A DNA stretch of 37,159 nt from Candidatus Poseidoniaceae archaeon (GTDB lineage: Archaea; Thermoplasmatota; Poseidoniia; Poseidoniales; Poseidoniaceae): positions 1 through 37,159 of the forward strand of contig JAQXFL010000033.1 in assembly GCA_029250345.1 (NCBI GenBank), given 5' to 3'. Below are positions 9,608-18,740 of the stretch, piece by piece. How positions within the stretch are numbered: position 1 is the stretch's first letter; every line of letters begins with the position of its first letter. Under the pieces are notes generated by a model. It did no database searches. It was not told the origin of the DNA and was given only the letters and a program-made list of their open reading frames with translations. Made by a program: the position numbers and the translations under genes.

Positions 9608-12600
9608 ATGGCTATGGCACGTCCTCATTCGGCAGGTGAACTCGATGCTGTTGCACTCGAGACTGCGTTATTGGAAACATGGAAGCAAGAAAATGCATTC
9701 CGTGCTTCAATCGATTCCAACGGCAACGGGGCACCTTTCATCTTCCTCGAAGGACCTCCGACGGCAAACGGAAAACCCGGCATCCACCACGTCGTCGCAC
9801 GAGCGTACAAAGACCTTGTATGCCGGTGGAAGACAATGGAAGGCTTCCGTGTCGAACGAAAAGGAGGCTGGGACACTCACGGATTGCCCGTGGAAATCGA
9901 AGTTCAGAAGCGTATGGACTTGATGTCGAATGAAGCAATCGAAGCCTATGGAATGGACAACTTCAACCAAGCTTGTCGTGATTCCGTTTGGACCTATGAA
10001 TCGGCATGGAGAGAAATGACTGAGCGAATGGCCTACTGGGTCGACCTCGACAATCCCTATGTTACACTCGACAATAATTACGTTGAATCCTGTTGGTGGG
10101 CCATGAAGCAAATGTTCGACAAAGGCCTGTTGTACAGAGGACACAAAGTCCTACCGTATTGCCCACAGACCGGCACTTCGTACTCGAGCCACGAAGTCGC
10201 ACTCGGATACAAGGAAGTCGAGGAGCCTTCCGTTTATGTGAAATTCAAACTCATCGATGATGATGCAAGTATCCTTGCTTGGACAACAACGCCGTGGACA
10301 CTACCCGGTAACGTCGGCTTAGCGGTTGGACCTGAAGTCACCTATGTCCGAGTTCGCATCACTGAACAAGCAGAAAACTGGATTGGTGCAGGAGGCGCAT
10401 CCGATGGTGAAGAAGTGATACTGGCAAAGGATTTGATGAAGGATGTTCTTCGTCACAACGTAGAAATTATCGAGGAATTCCCTGGTTCATCTCTGGTAGG
10501 TCGTTCCTATGAACCGCTGTTCCCAGATGCCGTTCCTCGAGGCGAGTCCACTACTGCATGGACCGTTCTTGAAGCCGATTGGGTCACGACCACCGATGGT
10601 ACTGGTGTTGTTCACACCGCTGTCATGTACGGTGAGGACGACTACAACCTCGGAATGGCTGCTGGTCTTCCCGCTTACCACACCGTTGGCATGGACGGTG
10701 CGTTCCTCGCTGGAACGCATCCGCAACTCGACGGACGATACGTCAAAGAATGCGATCAAACGGTCATTGAACTGCTTTCTGCCAAAGGCGGAAGCAACGG
10801 CAAAGGCCCTGAGAGCGGACTGTTGTACAGAGAGAAATCCTACCTCCACGATTATCCACACTGTTGGAGAACAGACCACCCGTTGCTCTACTATGCAATG
10901 GACTCATGGTTCGTTCGCATGACTGCAGTCAAGGAGCGGTTGTTGGAGTTCAACGACGGCGTCGAATGGGCACCTGAATGGGTCGGCGAGGGTCGATTTG
11001 GTGAATGGCTGCGCAACGTCAAAGATTGGGCCATCTCCCGTGAACGCTACTGGGGCACACCACTGCCTGTTTGGCGAGACGATGAAGGCAACATGAAGTG
11101 CATAGGGTCCATTGCAGAACTTCAGAGTGAAGTGGCAAAAGCAGTTGCTGCAGGCTTTGAAAACCCCGAATGTCCTGATGATGTTGACTTGCATCGCCCA
11201 GTCGTCGATGGGTACACGCTTGTTTCTGATGACGGGAAACCAATGCACAGAGAACCTTTTGTCATGGACTGCTGGTTTGATTCTGGCTGTGCACCTTTTG
11301 CTCAATGGCATCATCCGTTTGAAGGAAAGGAAACATTCGATGCTTCGTTCCCAGTCGATTACATCTGCGAAGGAGTCGACCAAACCCGCGGATGGTTCTA
11401 CACGCTGCTTGCCGTTTCGACGACCGTGTTTGACCAACCTGCATACAAGCGCTGTTTGAGCCTCGGTTTGATTCTTGATGCTGAAGGCAAGAAAATGTCG
11501 AAATCTCGTGGCAATATTGTTGACCCATGGGACCATTTCAACCGTGAAGGTGCTGATGCTACACGCTGGTACATGGTCACAGCAGGAGCACCATGGAACC
11601 CTCTAAAGTTTGATTCGAACGGGGTTCGTGAGACCTATGCAAAGATGTTCTTGACGCTATGGAACGTCTACAAGTTCCATGCCGATTATGCCGCTCTTGA
11701 CGGATTTGATCCCGAGCAATCAACATCTGATGTGGCATCTCGCTCGTCGCTCGACCGATGGATTCTCTCCCGCTTGGCGACCACTGCGAACAACTACCAC
11801 GCTGACTTCAAGCAGTGGAACTTCCACAAGGCATGCCGTGACCTTGAAGAATTCATCGTCAACGATGTGTCGAATTGGTACGTTCGACGAAGCCGTCGCA
11901 GATTATGGGACGATGCGGAAACCAGTGACAAAGTCGCTTGTCAGCACACGCTTCACGAGATACTCACCACCGTTTGCCGATTGGTCGCCCCTGTGAGCCC
12001 TTTCATGGTCGATGTCATCCACCGTAACTTGACCGGGAAAACGGTACATCAAGCAGCATGGCCACTTGGCATCCCTGGCTCTTTGGACGGCGCTACTGCC
12101 GATGAATGGGATGAAGAGGCCGCTGCTGAAACTGCAAACTTGCCACCACAAGACATGTCGCTCGAGGCAACAATGGCTCTGGTTCGAGAACTTGCTGAAG
12201 TAGGTCGGCGCATCCGTGTTGAGGCCGGCCGACGCCAACGCCTTCCTTGTGCTCAAGGCTGGATTGTTTCCGGCCCCGACATGGCAGAATTCCACGATAT
12301 CTTAGCCGAAGAACTCAACGTCGAATTAATTGAAGTTGAAAATGACCTTGACCGATTCCAACAAATTGAATTGGCACCCAATTTCCGAGCATTAGCTCCG
12401 AAAGCACGCAGTGAAGTCAACGCTGTAGCCGGTGAAATCAAGAACGCTGGAGACCCAACGGCGATGCTAGCATCCATTCAGGCTGGGACCTGTGAAATCC
12501 TCGGCGTTGCTATCGAAGAAAGCGATGTCGAAGTGCGACGTATCGAGCGAGAAGGTTTTGCAGCCTCAACCGTAACCATTGGCCAAGGCGATGATGCACA

Positions 12601-12901
12601 ACAAATCAGTTTGGTTCTCGACATGAACGACACTCCAGACTTGTTGTCAAAGGGCCTTGCCCGAGACATCACTCGTCGCATACAAGCGATGAGGAAAGAC
12701 CTCAACCTCGCTATTGAAGCAACGATTGATTTGGAAATCTGGACCAAAGATGCTCCCGAAATGTTCGAACAAGACCGGCAATGGATTGTCACTGAAACAC
12801 GTGCTGCTGCTGCTGTATTCCATTCTGAGTCGAGCGGTGCTCCATCAAATGCAGAACACTTTGAAGTGGACGGGACAACCGTTTGGTTCACCGTTCAATG
12901 A
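9608..12901 (+). CDS. ileS: Isoleucyl-tRNA synthetase
   Basis: FLEGPPTANGKPGIHHVVARAYKDLVCRWKTMEGFRVERKGGWDTHGLPVEIEVQK, ICEGVDQTRGWFYTLLAVSTTVF, KKMSKSRGNIVDP; possible start ATG 9608 or GTG 9542. Confidence 0.95.
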   Translation: MAMARPHSAGELDAVALETALLETWKQENAFRASIDSNGNGAPFIFLEGPPTANGKPGIHHVVARAYKDLVCRWKTMEGFRVERKGGWDTHGLPVEIEVQKRMDLMSNEAIEAYGMDNFNQACRDSVWTYESAWREMTERMAYWVDLDNPYVTLDNNYVESCWWAMKQMFDKGLLYRGHKVLPYCPQTGTSYSSHEVALGYKEVEEPSVYVKFKLIDDDASILAWTTTPWTLPGNVGLAVGPEVTYVRVRITEQAENWIGAGGASDGEEVILAKDLMKDVLRHNVEIIEEFPGSSLVGRSYEPLFPDAVPRGESTTAWTVLEADWVTTTDGTGVVHTAVMYGEDDYNLGMAAGLPAYHTVGMDGAFLAGTHPQLDGRYVKECDQTVIELLSAKGGSNGKGPESGLLYREKSYLHDYPHCWRTDHPLLYYAMDSWFVRMTAVKERLLEFNDGVEWAPEWVGEGRFGEWLRNVKDWAISRERYWGTPLPVWRDDEGNMKCIGSIAELQSEVAKAVAAGFENPECPDDVDLHRPVVDGYTLVSDDGKPMHREPFVMDCWFDSGCAPFAQWHHPFEGKETFDASFPVDYICEGVDQTRGWFYTLLAVSTTVFDQPAYKRCLSLGLILDAEGKKMSKSRGNIVDPWDHFNREGADATRWYMVTAGAPWNPLKFDSNGVRETYAKMFLTLWNVYKFHADYAALDGFDPEQSTSDVASRSSLDRWILSRLATTANNYHADFKQWNFHKACRDLEEFIVNDVSNWYVRRSRRRLWDDAETSDKVACQHTLHEILTTVCRLVAPVSPFMVDVIHRNLTGKTVHQAAWPLGIPGSLDGATADEWDEEAAAETANLPPQDMSLEATMALVRELAEVGRRIRVEAGRRQRLPCAQGWIVSGPDMAEFHDILAEELNVELIEVENDLDRFQQIELAPNFRALAPKARSEVNAVAGEIKNAGDPTAMLASIQAGTCEILGVAIEESDVEVRRIEREGFAASTVTIGQGDDAQQISLVLDMNDTPDLLSKGLARDITRRIQAMRKDLNLAIEATIDLEIWTKDAPEMFEQDRQWIVTETRAAAAVFHSESSGAPSNAEHFEVDGTTVWFTVQ

Positions 12902-12963
12902 TGCTCAACTGTGCTTTAACACCTCATCGACGGCTTCAAAGCGATGTGCCGATACGCAACATC

Positions 12964-14370
12964 ATGCGAAGAGTCTTGCTCTCTGTCCTATTGGTTGCCT
13001 CAACGGTCTTGGCTGGCTGTTTTGGCGGTGGTGAAGAGATCATAGACAACGAGTCGGAAATGACCTCGATTTGGGAGTCTTACCAACTCATCGACAGCGT
13101 GGCCCATGAAGATGCACGCATGTTCGTCACCGTCGATTTGAGAACCAATGAGACCACCAACACCTCATGGGCTGTTTTCGATGCTTCGAAAGGCGGCAAC
13201 TGCTGTGAACACTACCTTGCCACGACCATCGAAGGACAAATACTCAACATTGGTGGAGAATATCCGGTCTTCAGTGAAGACCGTGGCCACACATGGGACA
13301 CATACATTCCAGGCGTCTTACCCGCACTCGGCCAATGCGTCACTGCAGTCCCAACGAACCCAGGACAAGAAGGTCTCGGAGAAGGCAGTATCGTCCAAGC
13401 CACCAATGGAGACATCATCTCCATGTCGTGGTTCCCGTACGTTGGTGCAGATGGGAAAATCGACAAATTCTATGCCATCCTCTATGACGAGTCCGAAGAC
13501 GAATGGAAGTGGTGCTACAACCGCTTGACTGAACCGTTTTACGACCGCTCATGGCAGGTTGAGGTCGTAGGCCCGATTACATCCTCTATTGGCAACGGCG
13601 ATTGGGCAAGCATCGTAGTCTCCAATTTCTGGCATCAATCGCTTGATGCTGGAGGCCAGATAAGCGTCGATGGACTCAATTACGTACCATTCCAGTTCAC
13701 GAGCAGAGATTCAAATGACCCGATTATCGAGCTCGACCTTAATTTCACAGAAGAAGGATTGTCGTCCTACTACGATGTCAATAAACCTCACAAAGAAATG
13801 CGAGCATTCCCAATGCCAAGCGGTGGCCTCATTTTCCCGAATTATTACAACAACGGTAACGCCGCCTACATGGATACCACCTTGTCTTGGAATGAATTAG
13901 AAGTTCAGTTCCCTTCGGAATACTGCCACTTTGACTCCGCAGGAACCTTGCATTGTGTTGTCAACTCCGGTACTTCCTTCACGCACTACATGTCCACCGA
14001 CGGTGCACTGACATGGCAAAACCACACCTACGACATGAGTTCGGTATCATCGTCCATTGAAGAATGGGAATTCCAAGCCAACGGTGAATTGGACCTGTTC
14101 GTGTTGAATGTACGTTACCAAAGCACCGGTGGACCAGATATTGACATGATGTACCATGTACGTGGATATTCTGAAGATATGTCTCCAGATTCCATGACCT
14201 ACATTGGTCAAGGTGACCTTGACTCTACCTCGGGGGCTGGAAACGATATCCGTTTCGACTTTGCTTCGCTCGGCATCCTCAACGACGGTGGAGTCGTCGT
14301 GGCATACCATGATTCAACCGACCCCGACCCGTTGTTTGCGGTCGAACTGGAATTACCGTACACTTCATGA
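12964..14370 (+). CDS. Predicted lipoprotein, possibly sialidase/BNR-like beta-propeller
   Basis: Lipobox MRRVLLSVLLVASTVLAGCFGGG; Asp-box-like SEDRGHTWD and STDGALTWQN segments. Confidence 0.75.
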   Translation: MRRVLLSVLLVASTVLAGCFGGGEEIIDNESEMTSIWESYQLIDSVAHEDARMFVTVDLRTNETTNTSWAVFDASKGGNCCEHYLATTIEGQILNIGGEYPVFSEDRGHTWDTYIPGVLPALGQCVTAVPTNPGQEGLGEGSIVQATNGDIISMSWFPYVGADGKIDKFYAILYDESEDEWKWCYNRLTEPFYDRSWQVEVVGPITSSIGNGDWASIVVSNFWHQSLDAGGQISVDGLNYVPFQFTSRDSNDPIIELDLNFTEEGLSSYYDVNKPHKEMRAFPMPSGGLIFPNYYNNGNAAYMDTTLSWNELEVQFPSEYCHFDSAGTLHCVVNSGTSFTHYMSTDGALTWQNHTYDMSSVSSSIEEWEFQANGELDLFVLNVRYQSTGGPDIDMMYHVRGYSEDMSPDSMTYIGQGDLDSTSGAGNDIRFDFASLGILNDGGVVVAYHDSTDPDPLFAVELELPYTS

Positions 14371-14420
14371 ACACATGATTCATACGGAAACAACTTGTAC
14401 TACAACCCTCATTTACCGTC

Positions 14421-14729
14421 ATGATTGAAGCGGTCGACCTCGGTAATTCTGCCCTGCAAGGACTCGTGTTGGGGGTTCTTGCCGCCTTTCTTTTCAAAAT
14501 TGCAAGCACCGCTGTTAAGTTCTTTTTTGTCACGCAATTTATACTTCTAAAATGGCTTGAAGTACGAGGCATTGTCATCGTTGATTGGCATCGACTTACG
14601 AACGGATTACTGGAAGAAACCAATTTGATTCAACAAGCAGATTCAATGCTAAATGCTCTCTTGGAAACCAGTTCCTTCGGGTTAACTGCAGTCGCGGGAT
14701 TCTATGTCACTCGGCGTTTCATCAAGTGA
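14421..14729 (+). CDS. Small membrane protein, FUN14-family-like
   Basis: 102 aa; LGVLAAFLFKIASTAVKFFFVTQFILLKWLEVRGIVIVDWHRL...SSFGLTAVAGFYVTRRFIK resembles the FUN14 layout (helix - long hydrophobic stretch - 'YxGxIxVDW' - C-terminal helix). Confidence 0.6.
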   Translation: MIEAVDLGNSALQGLVLGVLAAFLFKIASTAVKFFFVTQFILLKWLEVRGIVIVDWHRLTNGLLEETNLIQQADSMLNALLETSSFGLTAVAGFYVTRRFIK

Positions 14730-14736
14730 GGTAGAT

Positions 14737-16617
14737 TCATTCAACGCTGACACAGCGTTCATGAAGGCATTCTGGCGGAGTAAAATAGATTTTATCGGCA
14801 GGTACGAATGTATCCATTTGGAGCGTCGAAGATTCTCCTTCTTGGACAAACACAACAGATGAGGTACTTGCTGGCAAGTAATCTTCACCCGTTGAAAGTA
14901 AACTCAATCGAAGCGTATGGCCTTCAAGAATTTCCGCATCGAGAGGCATGAACTCCATCTTCGCATTGATCGTTTCAACAACAGGCGTCCATGATTGAAT
15001 ATCGTCGCCGCCTGCATGGTATCGCAAATCCATAATGGCATGACCGATGTGAATGCAGTTATCCGAATCATCACATTCTTCGAGCAGCGCATACAGTTGT
15101 CCCCCGACGGATGCAGTGGTAACATCAACGTGCAGTCGAGGTGTGCCTGCAACATACATGGTTTCTGAAAGTGGAGCAGATTGCCAAACCGGTCCAGTGT
15201 TCGCATCGGGGAATACAGTCGTCCCGCCTCCTACGCTCTCCATTGAACCGCCTAAATCGAAGGTGATTTCGACCGTGTCGCTTGGAGGATACCTGTCCTC
15301 GAGTCTCCATGAGCCTTGGTTGGACTGAATCTCGATGTAAAGGCCCGGTTGTTCACCGACATCTCGCAAATAGAAATCAAACCATTCGAGTAAATCTTGC
15401 ATCCAGTCATAGCGAATCATTTCGGGGAACGCTTCACCACCACGGCCACCTAAGTCCGATCGGTCATCCAACTGAACTGGGCGGTCTGGATAGTCGTGGT
15501 CCCACTGGCCAAACAACCCCTTTGCATCGATTCCAGCGTCTTTGAGTGCATTCATCGTCGGCACCGCCATGTGCGGGTCAACGTTCCAATCATGCATACC
15601 TTGGATCAGGTAAACACTGCCTTGGTAATTGTCCAAGACCCGTTCAAGGAAGTATCGTTCAGCCCAGTAATCACCGGCCACTTCCGAGCCGAACATGTAC
15701 GCAGTAACGCCTGTACCTGGGCCGATGATGTAATCCGGACAGAGGTTTTGATAATCCTCTTCATCGCCATCCAACCCGTAAGAACCGTAAACGCCATTAT
15801 GCATAATCGGAGCTCTCGCTTCGGAAGAACCGTTGCGCCACATCAATTCCTTGACACCAATCAATCCAGAAATTGGTACAATGGTCTTGAGATAATCGTG
15901 CTCAGCACCGAACATAGCTGCTTGCCAAGGTGTACTTCCATCGTATGATTTTCCAATCATTCCGACAGCGCCGTTCGACCAATTTTGCTCTGCGAGCCAT
16001 CGCACTGCAGCATCGTTACCAAGTTGCTCAGCATTACCCATCAAATCCATGCAGTGGTTCGAGCGTCCAGTTCCGGAAACTGAGACTTGTGCGAATGCAA
16101 AACCGTGCGGAAGAATTTGGTCGATAATCATCTGACCAAGCCAAGTGCCCGGGACTTCGATGCTTGGTGTCTCAACCGATGCTTCCTGGAAATAAGGTCC
16201 AAATTCTGCAATAACTGGTACTTGAACGCCATCAGGAACATTTGGTCGCCAAACAGCGAGACTGATGACGGCATCATCAGGAGCGGCTCCACCTTCTTCA
16301 ATCGGAAGGGCGTACTCAACAAAATGGTGCGTAGAACTCCATTCATTTTCGGTTGGTAGCAATTCATACGGCCCAACTTCAAGGGCAACCCCGAACTCGC
16401 CATCGGTTTGGTAAGGCAAGGTGTTTCGTTCCCAAACCGGAACACGAAGCGCAGAAAGTTGGTCATCATCTTCGACGATTTCGATAATCGCACCACTGTA
16501 TACTGCAGAAACAAAAAGGAAGACCAAAGAAACGGCAACGGTAGAACTCAACACGATGTTGAACTCAAGCATCGAGCGACCATGATCATCTGAACCGTCT
16601 TGATTCAACTCCTTCAC
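14737..16617 (-). CDS. Secreted or membrane-anchored CocE/NonD (X-Pro dipeptidyl-peptidase S15-like) hydrolase, paralog 1
   Basis: Ser-nucleophile motif [20 protein letters not shown], Asp region [15 protein letters not shown], His region GQWDHDYPDRP; N-terminal TM LEFNIVLSSTVAVSLVFLFVSAVYSG; start GTG 16617 or ATG 16572. Confidence 0.88.
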   Translation of the reverse strand: MKELNQDGSDDHGRSMLEFNIVLSSTVAVSLVFLFVSAVYSGAIIEIVEDDDQLSALRVPVWERNTLPYQTDGEFGVALEVGPYELLPTENEWSSTHHFVEYALPIEEGGAAPDDAVISLAVWRPNVPDGVQVPVIAEFGPYFQEASVETPSIEVPGTWLGQMIIDQILPHGFAFAQVSVSGTGRSNHCMDLMGNAEQLGNDAAVRWLAEQNWSNGAVGMIGKSYDGSTPWQAAMFGAEHDYLKTIVPISGLIGVKELMWRNGSSEARAPIMHNGVYGSYGLDGDEEDYQNLCPDYIIGPGTGVTAYMFGSEVAGDYWAERYFLERVLDNYQGSVYLIQGMHDWNVDPHMAVPTMNALKDAGIDAKGLFGQWDHDYPDRPVQLDDRSDLGGRGGEAFPEMIRYDWMQDLLEWFDFYLRDVGEQPGLYIEIQSNQGSWRLEDRYPPSDTVEITFDLGGSMESVGGGTTVFPDANTGPVWQSAPLSETMYVAGTPRLHVDVTTASVGGQLYALLEECDDSDNCIHIGHAIMDLRYHAGGDDIQSWTPVVETINAKMEFMPLDAEILEGHTLRLSLLSTGEDYLPASTSSVVFVQEGESSTLQMDTFVPADKIYFTPPECLHERCVSVE

Positions 16618-16739
16618 CGGTTCTTCCTGCGCCCAGTATCTTTTGAGGTTAACGAGCAGTTGGCCAGCGGCGACTGGTGTTCAAAATTCGATGATATTGA
16701 TGACGTTTGAACAATATCCTCAAAAGCCCTTGACAAACG

Positions 16740-18740
16740 ATGTTGCACATGGTTCTCAGTAAACTGCCCGGTGTCGGCGAACGACTGGCACAGAAAATCA
16801 CCGACCACTTCGGTGGAGAAGATGAAGCAATTGCGTCACTAAAATCGGGCGACATTGCCCGCATTGCAGAAATTGACGGCGTGTCGCCAAAAAGGGCGTT
16901 GAATCTTGCCCGAATGGTTGCAGGTCAATCCGGTTCTTTTCTCGCCACGAAAGAAGCGGAGAAACTTCACCGTGCGCTGTTGCAAGATATTGTCTCCTTT
17001 GCATCGTGTGCCGCAACCCGTGAAAGAATGCAACTTTTGATGCCTGTTGAAAATCCTGCGGAACGAAGGCTCAAAGTCAGCCACTCCATGCAATTTCAGC
17101 AGCAAAACAGTGAACGTATGACCACTCTGTCGGGATTGTTCCACAATCTGCGTCAAACTCGATTCGCAAACGAGCGATATGAGCGAGTGGTCGTCAGCAA
17201 GGAACCGTTGGACACCTTCAAGAAATGGTGCAGGGTATTGCAGCCCGGAGAAGGCGAGACATGGAAAGATTATACCGTCTTCAAATCCGTAACATGGATT
17301 GGCTCAGGTGCGCCTGACGAAGCACCGGATGGATGGGTTATCCTGCCAAAAACAGCATCAAGCGAATTGATTCTACCCGAGCGAACAATCGACTGGTTCC
17401 GCCAGAATCTTCGCACTCTAACCGTCGTATCGGACGTTGTGAAGATGGCACGTAATTCGACAGATTCTCATCCCTTCATCGATGAGTTGTTTTCAATTGT
17501 CACTGGCCTTGAACACTTGCCAGAGATTCTTGAAAGTATAGACGACCAAGGTGATCTCGAAATCATTGCTGAAGTGAAAGACACGCTGTGGAAAGTCGCC
17601 AAAGGACTGGAAGGGCAAGTCAACGATGAAGTGGCCCAAGCCATGGATGACGCCAAAATGAACTTGAGCGGTGCAGAACTGCTTGAAGCTCTTTCGGATG
17701 GAGCAGCCTTTCAGAGAAAATTACAGGAAGCAACCAGTGATGTCATCACTGAGGCTATGCAGAAAGCGAAACAATCGATGGTCGAAACATTGGAAGGCAC
17801 AGGAGTCCGATGCCCATACGATATTTTTGCCACTCAATGGCCAGCCAAAATCAACAGGAAAGTCATCGATGAAATTGACCAAGCACTTGAGCAGAAACTC
17901 AAGACTGGAGAGACCGAACACATGCTCATGCTCGCACAGAAACTTGGTCCACTCCGTTCTCGTTGCGAAGATGCGGTCCGTTCTCTTATCGGATTTGACC
18001 AGTGGGTATGCATCGCCCTTTGGGCCAAGGCAAGGAATTGTGTTCTTCCTGAATCTGTAGAACATGGAATCTACATCGAAGAGGGGCGACACCTGTTGCT
18101 CGGCTGCGAACCAGACCCGGTCACCTACGGATTAGGGAACGCCGGTGAAAACGGTGACCAGCAGTCACTTGCACTTCTTACGGGTGCGAATTCAGGTGGT
18201 AAAACCACGCTGCTTGAGCTGCTTGCACACACTTGCATTCTTGCTCACATGGGCCTCCCTGTCCCTGCCAAATCTGCACGGGTTGGACAAGTCGAGGCAC
18301 TGCACATTCTTGCGAAAGCCGGTGGGACTCAAAGTGCTGGTGCACTTGAACAAACACTCGTAGAACTCGCCAATGTTGTAAGCGACCCAACTCCGAAACT
18401 GATTCTTGCTGACGAACTGGAAGCCATCACTGAACCTGGCGCTGGCGCTCGTATCATTGCAGGAATGTTGCTTGCTGCGGAAGCCCAAGACGACACGACA
18501 ATGATGCTGGTGACTCACCTTGCACCTTCAATACTCAAGGCTACGGGACGCAACGATTTGAGAGTCGATGGTATTGAGGCCACAGGCTTAGATGCGAATT
18601 TGGAACTGATGGTTGACCGAACACCGAAGCGAAACCACCTTGCCCGATCAACGCCTGAACTTATTGTCAAGCGATTGGTTGAGCGCAGTAAAGGACATGC
18701 CCAAACGCTGTTCCGAGACATTCTCGGCATGTTTGACTGA
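16740..18740 (+). CDS. MutS-family ATPase (MutS2/archaeal MutS5-like) with N-terminal helix-hairpin-helix
   Basis: N-term LSKLPGVGERLAQKITDHFGG...IAEIDGVSPKRALNLARM (two HhH-like units); Walker A LLTGANSGGKTTLLELLAHTCILAHMGLPVPA; ILADELEAITEPGAGARI; no recognisable mismatch-recognition domain I or Smr domain. Confidence 0.85.
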   Translation: MLHMVLSKLPGVGERLAQKITDHFGGEDEAIASLKSGDIARIAEIDGVSPKRALNLARMVAGQSGSFLATKEAEKLHRALLQDIVSFASCAATRERMQLLMPVENPAERRLKVSHSMQFQQQNSERMTTLSGLFHNLRQTRFANERYERVVVSKEPLDTFKKWCRVLQPGEGETWKDYTVFKSVTWIGSGAPDEAPDGWVILPKTASSELILPERTIDWFRQNLRTLTVVSDVVKMARNSTDSHPFIDELFSIVTGLEHLPEILESIDDQGDLEIIAEVKDTLWKVAKGLEGQVNDEVAQAMDDAKMNLSGAELLEALSDGAAFQRKLQEATSDVITEAMQKAKQSMVETLEGTGVRCPYDIFATQWPAKINRKVIDEIDQALEQKLKTGETEHMLMLAQKLGPLRSRCEDAVRSLIGFDQWVCIALWAKARNCVLPESVEHGIYIEEGRHLLLGCEPDPVTYGLGNAGENGDQQSLALLTGANSGGKTTLLELLAHTCILAHMGLPVPAKSARVGQVEALHILAKAGGTQSAGALEQTLVELANVVSDPTPKLILADELEAITEPGAGARIIAGMLLAAEAQDDTTMMLVTHLAPSILKATGRNDLRVDGIEATGLDANLELMVDRTPKRNHLARSTPELIVKRLVERSKGHAQTLFRDILGMFD

